64,000 nt of DNA from Rhodobacteraceae bacterium HTCC2083 (lineage in GTDB: Bacteria > Pseudomonadota > Alphaproteobacteria > Rhodobacterales > Rhodobacteraceae): positions 1,067,523 through 1,131,522 of the forward strand of contig DS995276.1 in the NCBI GenBank assembly GCA_000156115.1, read 5' to 3'. Made by a program: the position numbers and the translations under genes. This document shows, one piece after another, positions 53,172-62,027 of the stretch; position 1 is the first letter of the stretch; every line of letters starts with the position of its first letter. Under the pieces are notes generated by a model. It saw nothing but the letters and a program-made list of their open reading frames with translations. It did not search any database and was not told the DNA's origin.

Positions 53172-53189
53172 TGTTTCGCGCGCGAAACA
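53172..53189. promoter_or_regulatory. parS-like palindrome, copy 3
   Basis: This is a perfect TGTTTCGCGCGCGAAACA in the 109-bp gap between manC and the truncated sugar transferase. With copies 1 and 2 it forms a cluster within 3 kb of the IS-truncated right end of the plasmid-like block. Confidence 0.6.
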
Positions 53190-53200
53190 AATTACCTGTT

Positions 53201-53588
53201 TTAGCGGCCCGACATCCGCCAGATTTCGCGAAGCGTGGCGCATAGAATTTTAAGATCAAGGACGAACGACACATTGCGAGAATAGCGCACATCCAGTGCA
53301 ATTCGATCTGGATAGGGCAGGGCATTGCGCCCCGACACTTGCCACAGCCCACTCAGGCCAGGGCGCACCGATTGATACTGATCTTGGGCAGCGCCGTAGC
53401 GGGTCAATTCAGTCGCGGGAACGGGGCGGGGGCCAACAAGGCTCATCTCGCCCTTAAGCACACAGATCAATTGGGGCAGTTCATCAAGACTGGCGCGGCG
53501 CATGAGGCGTCCAATCGACGTAACGCGCGGATCGTAACGCCGCTTGAATGCGGCATAGCCCCGCGCGGCACTGGGCATCATAGTTCGG
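53201..53588 (-). pseudogene. Initiating sugar transferase, N-terminus removed by IS
   Basis: Only the C-terminal 125-130 residues of a WcaJ/ExoY-type phosphoglycosyltransferase remain. They read [67 protein letters not shown] and LDVRYSRNVSFVLDLKIL. The frame runs directly into the left end of IS copy B, and the cut falls within the conserved FRTM motif. The N-terminal membrane anchor is not found next to either IS copy, so it has been deleted. The remaining piece cannot be an active enzyme. Confidence 0.88.
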
Positions 53589-53645
53589 TGAGCCTCCCCC
53601 TTTGAAGTGGTCCGCCCCTATAGTTAGGAAAGCGGAGGACCTGAG

Positions 53646-53924
53646 ATGGCCATTAAGAGACCAAAGCCCGAAGAGATTGTCGTGAAGTTACGGCAGGTTG
53701 AAGTTCTGATGGGGCAAGGCATGCCTCGGATTGACGCAATCAGACAGATCAGTGTGACTGAACAAACCTATTATCGCTGGAAGAAGAAGTATGGCGGAAT
53801 GGGCACGGAACAACTCAAGGAATTAAAGCGCCTTCAGAAAGAGAACGAACGTCTTCGGCGTGCAGTTTCCGACCTGACGCTGGATAAGTTGATCTTAAGG
53901 GAGGCCGCATCGGGAAACTTCTAA
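53646..53924 (+). CDS. IS3-family transposase OrfA, copy B
   Basis: Identical in protein sequence to the OrfA at 399-677: an HTH_Tnp_1 domain followed by a zipper-like helix, with the same GGAGGACCTGAG ribosome site and the GGGAAAC shift site at 53912-53918. Confidence 0.93.
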   Translation: MAIKRPKPEEIVVKLRQVEVLMGQGMPRIDAIRQISVTEQTYYRWKKKYGGMGTEQLKELKRLQKENERLRRAVSDLTLDKLILREAASGNF

Positions 53925-54772
53925 GCCCCTCGCGCAGGCGTGCCTGCATCAATCACGTTCGTAGTCAGTTCAAAGTTTCTGAGCGTCGTGTCTGCCGTGT
54001 ATTAGGCCAACACCGATCCACGCAGCGGCGGTTGCCACAAGGGCGTGCTGACGAAGAACGCTTGGTTGCGGACATGATCGAGTTCACACGCCAGTACGGC
54101 CGATATGGCTATCGTCGGGTTGCAGCCCTGCTGAGAGACGCGGGTTGGCAGGTTAATGACAAGCGTGTCGAACGCCTATGGCGACGTGAGGGGCTTAAAG
54201 TGCCAATGAAGCAACCAAAGAAAGGACGGCTCTGGCTGAATGACGGATCATGTGTCCGTTTACGTCCCGAGTATCGTAATCACGTCTGGTCGTATGACTT
54301 CGTGCATCACCGGACAGATGATGGCAGGGCGTTTCGGACGCTTAACATCTTGGACGAGCATAGCCGAGAATGTCTGGCGATCCGAGTGAAACGAAAGCTG
54401 AACTCGACGGAGGTCATCGACGCTCTTACGGACCTGTTCATCTTGCGAGGTTTCCCTGCCTACATCCGTTCAGACAACGGCCCTGAGTTCATTGCTGAGG
54501 CCGTCAGAGATTGGATCAAAGCCGTGGGAGCCAAGACGGCTTATATAGAACCTGGATCACCCTGGGAGAACGGATACTGCGAAAGCTTCAACGGGAGAAT
54601 GCGAGACGAGTTGCTGAACGGTGAAATCTTCTACTCGCTCCGAGAAGCCCAAATCATCATTGAAAGATGGAGGAACCATTACAACACCAAGCGACCACAC
54701 AGTGCATTGGGCTACCGCCCGCCCGCGCCAGAGGCCATCATCCCGATGGACCAAAGGCCAATCATGCACTAA
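53915..54772 (+). CDS. IS3-family transposase OrfB / OrfAB, copy B
   Basis: This is the catalytic half, with the same DDE residues as copy A ([28 protein letters not shown]). It is distinguished from copy A by Arg in place of Ser and Asn in place of Lys within [10 protein letters not shown]. It is reached by -1 frameshifting from orfA; an internal start near 54032 is the alternative. Nothing in it looks inactivating. Confidence 0.9.
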   Translation, partial: KLLSPSRRRACINHVRSQFKVSERRVCRVLGQHRSTQRRLPQGRADEERLVADMIEFTRQYGRYGYRRVAALLRDAGWQVNDKRVERLWRREGLKVPMKQPKKGRLWLNDGSCVRLRPEYRNHVWSYDFVHHRTDDGRAFRTLNILDEHSRECLAIRVKRKLNSTEVIDALTDLFILRGFPAYIRSDNGPEFIAEAVRDWIKAVGAKTAYIEPGSPWENGYCESFNGRMRDELLNGEIFYSLREAQIIIERWRNHYNTKRPHSALGYRPPAPEAIIPMDQRPIMH

Positions 54773-54806
54773 CTTTCAAATTGGACCACTCAAGTGGGGC
54801 TGCTCA

Positions 54807-56121
54807 TGGACGCCGTATGGGCCGCGCAATCGGAGCCTGGCCAAGCCAAGGATGCGTTTGAGGTGGGCGAAGAGCATCTCGACTTTCTTTCGGCGGTTCT
54901 GTGCGGTTTGATTGAAGTCTGATGCTGTACATTGACGGGCAAATTCTCGGACGATCTCATATTTCTCGCGGTGGATCGCGCGCGCTTCTGTTTTTGGGCA
55001 GCATTTGGCTTTTAATGGGCAATCGGTGCAATCAGATTTAAGGGCCCGGTATTTGCGCGCTTTCCATTCTGGAGCGTTCCGGGCGGGATCGGAATAGGTG
55101 CGCCTCGTATGCTTCATCTCTTTGCCGCCAGGACAGATGTAGCGGTCGTTCTCATCATCCCAAGTGAAGTCTGATCTGGAGTAGTTCCATCAGTACGCTC
55201 GCCCTTATCAAAGACGGGAATGAAGGGCAGGATCTTACGTTTTGTGGTCAGCCAAACAAGGTTGTCAGAAGACCCATAGGCCGTATCTGCGGCGATCCAA
55301 TCCGGCTTCAAGCCAAAGCACTCTTCGGTTCGGTCGATCATCTTGCGCATGGCACCAACCTCGGCGGTTCTGTTCGAGCGGCTGGCATCCACATCAACGA
55401 TGATACTGTGATCTGTATCGATCAGATAGTTGGTAGAATAGGCAAAGAAAGCGGGACCTTTGCGTGCGGCTGTCCATTGGCTGGCCGGATCGGCATGAGC
55501 AGTGAACTTGGGCTTGGTTGTCGTAGCCGCACCAAAGGCCTCGTCGTCCAAGGTGTCGAGATATTCCCGTACAGCACGTGATGCATCATCGGGGTCGGTC
55601 ATACGGGCTGCCCAATCATCAGGGTTGCTGGAGTTCTGTTTCTGGACATCAGCGCTTATCAAACTGGCATCCACGGCAAATCCCTGACCGCCCACGAGCC
55701 CTTCCTCCATGCAACGCGCGACGGTCGTCTCAAATACGTGGCGCAGAAGATCACTCTCGCGGAAGCGACCGTGACGGTTCTTGGAAAAGCTGGAGTGATC
55801 AGGAATCCGGTCCGTCAGATCAAGGCGACAAAACCATCGATATGCCAGGTTCAGATGCACCTCCTCGCACAGGCGGCGTTCGGACCTGATGCCAGAGCAA
55901 TACCCAACGAGCAGCATCCGGATCAGTAACTCAGGATCAATTGAAGGACGGCCTGTATGGCTATAGAAATCCGAAAGATGCGCGCGGATGCCGCTCAAAT
56001 CCACAAACCGATCAATCGACCGCAGCAGGTGATCTTGTGGAACGTGATCCTCCAGAGAGAACTCATAGAACAGCGCCGCTTGCGCCTCCTGCTTTGGTCC
56101 CATCATCGCCAAATCCCCCAA
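54807..56121 (-). pseudogene. IS1182-family transposase, frameshifted and truncated
   Basis: The first 315 residues (LFYEFSLEDHVPQDHLLRSIDRFVDL, GRPSIDPELLIRMLLVGYCSGIRSERRLCEEV, DHSSFSKNRHGRF, AVDASLISAD, ADTAYGSSDNLVWL) are intact up to GERTDGT. A base is missing near 55181-55185. The proper frame (SRSDFTWDDENDRYICPGGKEMKHTRR...) then continues to RLRGPYGVH, where IS3 copy B begins. The last 20-30 residues of the transposase are absent. Two lesions make it inactive. Confidence 0.88.
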
Positions 56122-56190
56122 TCAATAAAGGAATTGAATCAGCGATTGACCATTCGATCAAGCAAGAGTTTTTCAACACAATCGGCGGGA
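54807..56190 (-). mobile_element. Remnant of an IS1182-type insertion sequence
   Basis: The element is cut on the left by IS3 copy B. Its right end is probably near 56165-56190, where GAGTTTTTCAACACAATCGG resembles the terminal sequence of this IS group on the outside of the transposase start. The left terminal repeat is gone, so the element cannot move on its own. Confidence 0.7.
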
Positions 56191-56194
56191 AGTG

Positions 56195-56498
56195 ACAAAT
56201 GCTGCGGCAGGTACATTTCTACATGAAGGGCGCTTTGCGGTCGTTCGCTGCGCCATCCACCAAGGTCACCAATGCGGGACAAACCGGTCTTGTGCAAATG
56301 CAGCCTGTGCTGACGCAGCATTTACTCGCAGTCGCGGCGATGATTATTTGGCCCTGAGCACTTTTCACCGAACCGGTCCTTCGAGCAAGACAACATGTAA
56401 AATCCGTAAATTGGCTCTACATCCAACACATCATAAATTTTGGCCTTCGCCACGCAGACAAGCCGTCGAAATCCATTAAGAAACTGGCAGCCGTTCAA
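56195..56498. other. Gene-free spacer with degenerate intergenic repeat
   Basis: No open frame here looks coding. The segment 56235-56290 (GGTCGTTCGCTGCGCCATCC... AAGGTCACCAATG) resembles 62938-62993 (CGTCATTCGCTGCACCGTCC... AAGGTCCGCAATG) in the same orientation. These look like decayed copies of a dispersed intergenic repeat common in this bacterial group, one on each side of the liv operon. Confidence 0.4.
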
Positions 56499-57182
56499 CT
56501 AATTGCTCGAATAGGCCCCACTCTTGGAAGTGCTAAGCTTGTTATTCACCAACGCCTCAGCAAATGTGACACCGGCAGTCACGCCATCGATAACAGGCAG
56601 GCCAAATTCTTCGCTGAGCTGGGCCATTAGGTCCGCCATTCCTGCGCATCCAAGAACGATCGCCTCCGCGTTGTCTTCTTTTATGGCCGAACGAATTTCT
56701 GCGCGGATTTTTTCGAGCGTGTCTGGGTCGCCCTCTTCAAGCTTAAGTACGGGGATTTCTGTTGCTCGAACTCGTGCGCATTTTTGAGCCAATCCATAGC
56801 GCATCAAGTTGTTTTCCAGCCCTGGGACAGAGCGTGAGAGTGTTGTTATGACGCTAAACTTGCTGGCGACCATGCTGGCTGCGTGATAGGCCGCCTCGCC
56901 GATGCCCAAGACTGGCACACTAACCAGCGTCCGCACCGCATCGACACCAGTGTCATCGAAACAGGCAATAACGATCGCATCAACATCAGGATGCAGCGAA
57001 ACCTCTGCAAGCAGGCCCGGTATGCAAGTGGCGACATCCAAAAAGCCCTGAATACTGGCTGGACCATCTTGCGAACTGGCGGCCATTATCTCCGTGTCCG
57101 AGCGGGCAATAGCGCGCGCCGCAGTCGCGATCTTGTGAGTCATAGAGACGGTTGTGTTGGGATTGATAACCAGGATTTTCAT
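56499..57182 (-). CDS. Asp/Glu/hydantoin racemase family protein
   Basis: This 227-residue cofactor-independent racemase begins MKILVINPNTTVSMTHKI and has its two catalytic cysteines in VIACFDDTGVDAVR and VLGCAGMADL, as in hydantoin racemase (HyuE) and related Asp/Glu racemases. It is the last gene of the liv operon, 6 bp after livF. This points to uptake and racemisation of hydantoins, allantoin-like amides or amino acids. The exact substrate is not evident. Confidence 0.87.
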   Translation of the reverse strand: MKILVINPNTTVSMTHKIATAARAIARSDTEIMAASSQDGPASIQGFLDVATCIPGLLAEVSLHPDVDAIVIACFDDTGVDAVRTLVSVPVLGIGEAAYHAASMVASKFSVITTLSRSVPGLENNLMRYGLAQKCARVRATEIPVLKLEEGDPDTLEKIRAEIRSAIKEDNAEAIVLGCAGMADLMAQLSEEFGLPVIDGVTAGVTFAEALVNNKLSTSKSGAYSSN

Positions 57183-57188
57183 GTCAAA

Positions 57189-57911
57189 TTACACCTCACC
57201 ACCAAGATAAGCGGCCTTGATCCGGTCATCGTGCAGCAGCTCTTTCGAGTTACCCTCGATCACGACATTCCCTGTCGCCATCGCGTAAGCGCGGTGTGAA
57301 ATGCTCAGCGCCATGCGTGAATTTTGCTCAACCAGCAGCACCGAGACACCTTCGTCGCGGTTGATCGCAACGATAGAGCGGGCAATGTCCTGCACCAGTT
57401 TGGGGGCAATGCCGAGACTGGGCTCGTCCAGCAGCAACAGCTTGGGCTTGGCCATCAGCGCGCGCCCAATCACCATCATTTGTTGTTCCCCGCCCGACAG
57501 GGTTCCAGCAGCCTGACTGTAACGCTCTTTCAGGCGAGGGAAGCGCGTCAGTATACTGTCCAGAGTGTTCTGTATGTCGGCTTTGTCGTTGCGGGTGAAG
57601 GCCCCCATCATCAGGTTGTCCTTGACCGACATGAACGGGAAGACACGGCGGCCTTCCGGCACCATTGCGATACCGCGTTTGACAATAGCAGACGGGTCAG
57701 TGCCATCCACGCGCTCGCCTTCGAAGGTCACAGAGCCGCTTTTCGGCTTGGCCAACCCAGTGATGGCGCGCAAGATGGACGACTTGCCCGCACCATTGGC
57801 CCCGATCAGGGCGACGGTTTCTCCTTGGTTCACGCTCAAGGATACACCTTTCAGTGCATAGACATGATCGTAGTAAAGTTCGACGTCTTTGAAATCTAAC
57901 ATGGCTGTCAT
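57189..57911 (-). CDS. livF: Branched-chain amino acid/amide ABC transporter ATPase LivF
   Basis: This 240-residue ATPase has Walker A GANGAGKSS, signature LSGGEQQMMVIGRAL, Walker B LLLLDEPSLG and the H-loop region LVEQNS, the last typical of LivF in having Gln-Asn rather than His. It pairs with LivG to drive import. It starts 3 bp after the livG stop. Confidence 0.93.
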   Translation of the reverse strand: MTAMLDFKDVELYYDHVYALKGVSLSVNQGETVALIGANGAGKSSILRAITGLAKPKSGSVTFEGERVDGTDPSAIVKRGIAMVPEGRRVFPFMSVKDNLMMGAFTRNDKADIQNTLDSILTRFPRLKERYSQAAGTLSGGEQQMMVIGRALMAKPKLLLLDEPSLGIAPKLVQDIARSIVAINRDEGVSVLLVEQNSRMALSISHRAYAMATGNVVIEGNSKELLHDDRIKAAYLGGEV

Positions 57912-57914
57912 AGT

Positions 57915-58697
57915 TTACATCCCGATCTCATCGTCGACGCTGCCAAGATAGGCCTCGATGACTTTTTCATTGTTCTGGATTTCGGAAGGCGTGCCTTCGG
58001 CGATTTTTTCGCCAAAATTAAGCACCACAATCCGGTCCGAGATATTCATAACAGCGGGCATATCGTGCTCTACCAACATGACCGTGACACCGCGTTCATC
58101 CCGCACAGAGCGCACCAGATTAACCATATTCATGGTTTCATCATGGTTCATCCCTGCAAAAGGTTCGTCCAGCAGCAGCACCTTTGGGTCCGTCGCAAGG
58201 CCGATTGCAATGCCAAGCGCCCGAAGGCTGCCCTGCGGTAGATTGCTAGCCTGTTCATTGCTGATCTCCGACATGCCAAGAAATTCCAGTAACTCGTCCG
58301 CATATTTCCCGAAGGCGGTCACATCCTCCTTAGCGGTCTTCGACCCCCAGAAATATCCCGCAAGCGATGCCTTGGCGCGCAAATGTTGGGCCACCACGAC
58401 GCTTTCACGCACGGTCATGCTTTTGAAAATCGTGGTTTCCTGAAACGTTCGCACAACGCCTTTGCGCGCGACGATATGGGGTTTGAGGTTCGAAATGCGC
58501 TCTCCCTGATAAATCACCTCGCCCGACGTGGTCGGCGTGAATGAAGCGATCATTTTGAACAGCGTGGATTTGCCTGCACCGTTCGGTCCGATCACCGACA
58601 GGATTTCGTTCTCTGCCACATCAAAACTAATGTCATTATTTGCCGTTAGGCCACCATATTTCTTGGTAACGTTCTTGACTTGAAGAAGCGGGCTCAT
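57915..58697 (-). CDS. livG: Branched-chain amino acid/amide ABC transporter ATPase LivG
   Basis: This 260-residue ATPase has Walker A GPNGAGKST, signature LPQGSLRALGIAIGLA, Walker B VLLLDEPFAGMNHDE and LVEHDMPAVMNISDRIVVLNFGEKIAEGTP, the LivG C-terminus. The signature is slightly unusual (LPQGSLRALG instead of LSYGQQRRLE). Its start overlaps the livM stop by 4 bp. Confidence 0.93.
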   Translation of the reverse strand: MSPLLQVKNVTKKYGGLTANNDISFDVAENEILSVIGPNGAGKSTLFKMIASFTPTTSGEVIYQGERISNLKPHIVARKGVVRTFQETTIFKSMTVRESVVVAQHLRAKASLAGYFWGSKTAKEDVTAFGKYADELLEFLGMSEISNEQASNLPQGSLRALGIAIGLATDPKVLLLDEPFAGMNHDETMNMVNLVRSVRDERGVTVMLVEHDMPAVMNISDRIVVLNFGEKIAEGTPSEIQNNEKVIEAYLGSVDDEIGM

Positions 58698-59677
58698 TTG
58701 TCACCTCCTTTGCCGAAACGGATGCTCAGCAGGCCATTTGGGAGGAAGCGGATGATGATGATCAGAACCGTTGAATAGATCAGCATTTGATATTTTCCGA
58801 ACTCAAACAACAGATCCCAACCGAAATACAGCACCAACGTGCCGAGCATCGGACCAAAGACAAAGCCAAGGCCACCAAGAAAGCAGTTCAGCATGAAATT
58901 GACCGAGTCTGCGACTTGAAAACTGGACGGATAGACCGACTGCGCAATGGATCCGAACATGGCCCCGCCAAGTCCGCCAAAAAAGCTGGAGATGGCGAAA
59001 ATCACGACGCGGATATAGGAAATGTTCACCCCGATGGAGCTGGCGAGTTCTTCGTTTTGCTGCATAGAACGGCACAGATGCCCAAGGCGGGAATTCACTA
59101 GCCGGTAAAGCGCTGCATAGGTCAAGATCATGATAATGCAGGCCGTATAATAGAAGGCCAGCTTGGTGTTCTCCATTGCGGCAAAGTCAGGCAGGATTGG
59201 AATGCCGAACACTGAGATGCTCGAGGGCAACGGGATGTTGGAGATACCCTTTGCCCCGTTGGTTATGGGCAGTGCCAAAGCTGTCAGCGTTACAACTTGT
59301 GTCAGAACCAGAGTGATCATCGCAAAATATACGCCGCGCAGACGTAGGATTGGCAGGCCAATTAAAATCGCCACGATTGCCGCAAATAAGCCCGCCGCCG
59401 GAAGTGATATCCAAAAGGACCAGCCCGCTTTGACTACCAGAATGGCCGACACATAAGCCCCGATCAGTGCGAAAGCACCTTGGCCAATATTGATCCGGCC
59501 AATGTAAAAGGTCAGCCAGACCCCGGCGCTGGCGATTGCCAGCAAAGCAACCGAAGTAAGGGTAAAGTAAAAGTCCCAACGCCCTGTTGCGCCAATGATC
59601 AGCGGAACGCCGATGAAGATCATGAACAAGAAAATCCCGACACCGACAAGTTGTTTTGAGGTAAATCCAAGCATCAT
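58694..59677 (-). CDS. livM: Branched-chain amino acid/amide ABC transporter permease LivM
   Basis: This permease of 327 residues has about ten helices and the family loop GIFGG-like region RLGHLCRSMQQNEELASSIGVNISYIRVVIFAISSFFGGLGGAMFGS, which contacts the ATPases. It begins 1 bp after the livH stop. Confidence 0.93.
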   Translation of the reverse strand: MMLGFTSKQLVGVGIFLFMIFIGVPLIIGATGRWDFYFTLTSVALLAIASAGVWLTFYIGRINIGQGAFALIGAYVSAILVVKAGWSFWISLPAAGLFAAIVAILIGLPILRLRGVYFAMITLVLTQVVTLTALALPITNGAKGISNIPLPSSISVFGIPILPDFAAMENTKLAFYYTACIIMILTYAALYRLVNSRLGHLCRSMQQNEELASSIGVNISYIRVVIFAISSFFGGLGGAMFGSIAQSVYPSSFQVADSVNFMLNCFLGGLGFVFGPMLGTLVLYFGWDLLFEFGKYQMLIYSTVLIIIIRFLPNGLLSIRFGKGGDK

Positions 59678-59678
59678 A

Positions 59679-60548
59679 TCAACCCCACGGCTTACCCATC
59701 AGGCCTTGCGGTCTAATGGCTAGGAAAATCATGAGCGATACGAAGATCAGCAGATAGGTAATATCGCCGTACTGATAGAGCAAAGCGAGACCTATGGCCT
59801 CCATGAACCCGAGAATGATGCCGCCCCAAATCGCGCCGGAAATCACACCCGCGCCACCGATCATGACCATCATGAAAGCCTTAATCGAAGTTGGTCCACC
59901 CATGCCAAGGTTCACACCGGTTATCGTGACCAACAGACCGCCAACCAGACCAGCAAGCATCGCGCCAAGCGCAAAACCGATCATCGAGTAGCGGTCGACA
60001 TTGACGCCCATCAATTGCGCCGCTGTCCGGTCTTGAGCCAAAGCGCGCAGGGCGCGGCCAGTTTTTGTGTATTGCATCAAGCCAATGAAGGCGACGATTG
60101 ATAGGATCGCGAGCACACAAATCAGAATTCTATCGTAGGGCATGATCAGTCGGAAATCGTAATTGAAAACTCCGTCGACGATCTTTGGAACACCGCGCTG
60201 TTTTTCACCAAAAACAAGCAAAATCACCGCATCGAGGAAAAAGGCGATACCCGCCGCGAGCAACATGGTGCTTTCTTCACGAGCCGATCCTTTGATGACC
60301 GGTGCAAAGAGAAATCTCTCTATCAAAGCGCCAAGTATTGCTAGGGTGACGCAGGACATCACTAAGGCCAAAACGAATGGCACGCCCCACTGACCATAAA
60401 ATGTGTAGGTGACAAATCCACCGATCACGTACATCTGCCCGTGGGCAAAATTGAGGACGTTCATCAAGGCGAAAATCAGGGTCAAACCTAGCGCGATCAT
60501 CGCGTATTGGGACCCCAGATAGACGCCGTTGGCCAATATCTGTTCCAT
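59679..60548 (-). CDS. livH: Branched-chain amino acid/amide ABC transporter permease LivH
   Basis: This 289-residue permease begins LANGVYLGSQYAMIALGLTLIFALMNVLNFAHGQMYVIGGF and has the ATPase-contact loop TGRALRALAQDRTAAQLMGVNVDRYSMIGFALGAMLAGLVGGLL. It is the first gene after the hairpin that separates it from the binding protein gene, so its expression is probably lower than that of livK. Confidence 0.93.
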   Translation of the reverse strand: MEQILANGVYLGSQYAMIALGLTLIFALMNVLNFAHGQMYVIGGFVTYTFYGQWGVPFVLALVMSCVTLAILGALIERFLFAPVIKGSAREESTMLLAAGIAFFLDAVILLVFGEKQRGVPKIVDGVFNYDFRLIMPYDRILICVLAILSIVAFIGLMQYTKTGRALRALAQDRTAAQLMGVNVDRYSMIGFALGAMLAGLVGGLLVTITGVNLGMGGPTSIKAFMMVMIGGAGVISGAIWGGIILGFMEAIGLALLYQYGDITYLLIFVSLMIFLAIRPQGLMGKPWG

Positions 60549-60565
60549 TAGTGGATTCTTTCTTA

Positions 60566-60594
60566 GAAAAAGCCTCGGACCAAGTGGCCCGAGG
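60566..60594 (-). terminator. Hairpin with T run between livK and livH (attenuator)
   Basis: Read on the minus strand, CCTCGG and CCGAGG form a 6-bp stem (60573-60594) that is extended by CCA/TGG inside it, and CTTTTTCT follows directly. It lies 40-70 bp after the livK stop. Partial termination here would give more binding protein than permease, a common arrangement in ABC importer operons. Confidence 0.65.
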
Positions 60595-60635
60595 AAGACT
60601 CTGCTCTGAAAAGGAGATGAGCAGAAGGAAGCGGT

Positions 60636-61823
60636 TTAGTCGACTTCAGCGACGAACAGCGTCTCAAACGCGCCGTCCTGATAGACGTTCACAACCAATG
60701 GAACAGCAACCTGTCGTTTCTGCCCAAAGGAAGACATACCTACGTAACGCAGTTTCGCATCACCGTTCATGTATGGGTTTGGTGCTTCAAAAGAGTCCAT
60801 TGTTGCCTGGAATGCTCCTACATCTGTAAGCGCAGAAGGGTCAGCCTTCAACGTCTCAAGGATGTACTCAAGCGCATAGACCTTAGTGTTTGACTCATCA
60901 TTATATTCGCCGAACATCGTTGTATAACGCTCAACAAACTCGTTCATCATTGGCGATGCCAGTTCCGGGGTGGATGCACCACCGACCGAGATGAAGCCGT
61001 TAGCCAGATCACCAGCACCTTCGGCCAAAACACCTGCATCTTGTGCCGTTTCAGTTGAAATAAGACCTTGGAAACCCAACTCACGAGCTGAGCGGATCAA
61101 CTGCGGAGCATTTGCAGGGGAAACACCGGAAAGGACCAGTAGGTCAGGACGTGAGCGCATGACAGGTGTCAAAACAGGTGTGAAGTCTGTTGTATCAACC
61201 TGATATGTGACGTTGTCAGAAACAACCTCCAGACCAAGTGCTTTTGCGGCTTCAACGCCACCATCGCGCTGGCTCAGCGGATCGGACTCATTTGCAGCAA
61301 TGAATGCAACGGTCTTAACACCTTTGTCTTCCATCAGATATTTGTAGATTGCTGGACCAGATTGGTAGTTGGCAACCATACCCAAAACCGCGTTGGAGGC
61401 TGGCGCTTCATATAGTGATTTTGGGAATGCATAAGGGAAGTACATAATTCCATTAGATTCGGCAACGGGACGCACAGCCGCTGCGCCATCATCGACATTC
61501 GGGCCAACGACGTAGTGGATGCCCTCTTGGGCCATCTTCTCCATGCCCGCGATTGCGCGCTTGGGGTCTTTTTGATCGTCAAATGATACGATTTCAATAT
61601 CGTATGTCGTGCCGCCGATTTCATAACCGCCAGTTTCATTGATCCACGCCGCACGGGTTTCCATCGAACGTTGGTTCGAGATACCCCAAGCTGCTGCTGG
61701 GCCACTGGTCACGCCAACAAAGCCAATTTTTAGGACTGTGTTCTCTGCCAAGGCCGCTGTGGCCTGAAGGGCGATTAAGGACACTGCTGTCAGCGTCGCT
61801 TTCATAAGTGTTCTACGTTGCAT
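60636..61823 (-). CDS. livK: ABC transporter substrate-binding protein (LivK/urea-amide type)
   Basis: This periplasmic binding protein (about 395 residues) has a signal peptide MQRRTLMKATLTAVSLIALQATAALA. The mature part starts ENTVLKIGFVGVTSGPAAAWGISNQRSMETRAAWINETGGYEIGG, of the Peripla_BP_6 type. Later segments (QKDPKRAIAGMEKMAQEGIHYVVGPNVDDGAAAVRPVAES) are typical of this family. I chose ATG 61823 because it gives the signal peptide and lies behind GGGAG; a longer frame to 61931 would bury the signal. Ligand specificity is unknown; with a hydantoin-type racemase in the operon, amides or ureides are possible. Confidence 0.92.
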   Translation of the reverse strand: MQRRTLMKATLTAVSLIALQATAALAENTVLKIGFVGVTSGPAAAWGISNQRSMETRAAWINETGGYEIGGTTYDIEIVSFDDQKDPKRAIAGMEKMAQEGIHYVVGPNVDDGAAAVRPVAESNGIMYFPYAFPKSLYEAPASNAVLGMVANYQSGPAIYKYLMEDKGVKTVAFIAANESDPLSQRDGGVEAAKALGLEVVSDNVTYQVDTTDFTPVLTPVMRSRPDLLVLSGVSPANAPQLIRSARELGFQGLISTETAQDAGVLAEGAGDLANGFISVGGASTPELASPMMNEFVERYTTMFGEYNDESNTKVYALEYILETLKADPSALTDVGAFQATMDSFEAPNPYMNGDAKLRYVGMSSFGQKRQVAVPLVVNVYQDGAFETLFVAEVD

Positions 61824-61934
61824 TTGATAACTCCCGTTGAATTCAAATTTGATGTTTAGCACAACTTTCATAGTCGGCAGTTTGCAGGCTGCGCCCTTCA
61901 TGCCGTGTGACGAGTTCACGATTGTAAACAATTT

Positions 61935-61970
61935 TTGTCAACACAAATCAAAATTTAGTCGACAAAATTT
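61935..61970. promoter_or_regulatory. Candidate GntR operator sites in the livK-gntR gap
   Basis: Two palindromic elements lie between the divergent genes: TTGTCAACACAA at 61935-61946 and a near-perfect 20-bp palindrome centred on GTCGAC at 61951-61970 (two mismatches). Both have TTGT/ACAA-like half-sites, similar in form to operators of FCD-type GntR regulators. Binding is inferred from position. Confidence 0.45.
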
Positions 61971-62027
61971 GGCACTTGGCCATACTTTGCAATAAGCATA
62001 AAAGATCTCAGTTGCTAACAAGCGCAG

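Larger units (their letters stand above)
53589..54806 (+). mobile_element. IS3-family insertion sequence, copy B (1218 bp)
   Basis: It has the same ends and gene layout as copy A at 342-1559. I find 12 differences: nine third-position synonymous changes packed into 54277-54334, and three near the end of orfB (54661, 54667, 54676). The flanks (cgg left, tgg right) are not a duplication. On the left it truncates a sugar transferase, and on the right an IS1182-type transposase gene. Confidence 0.93.
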
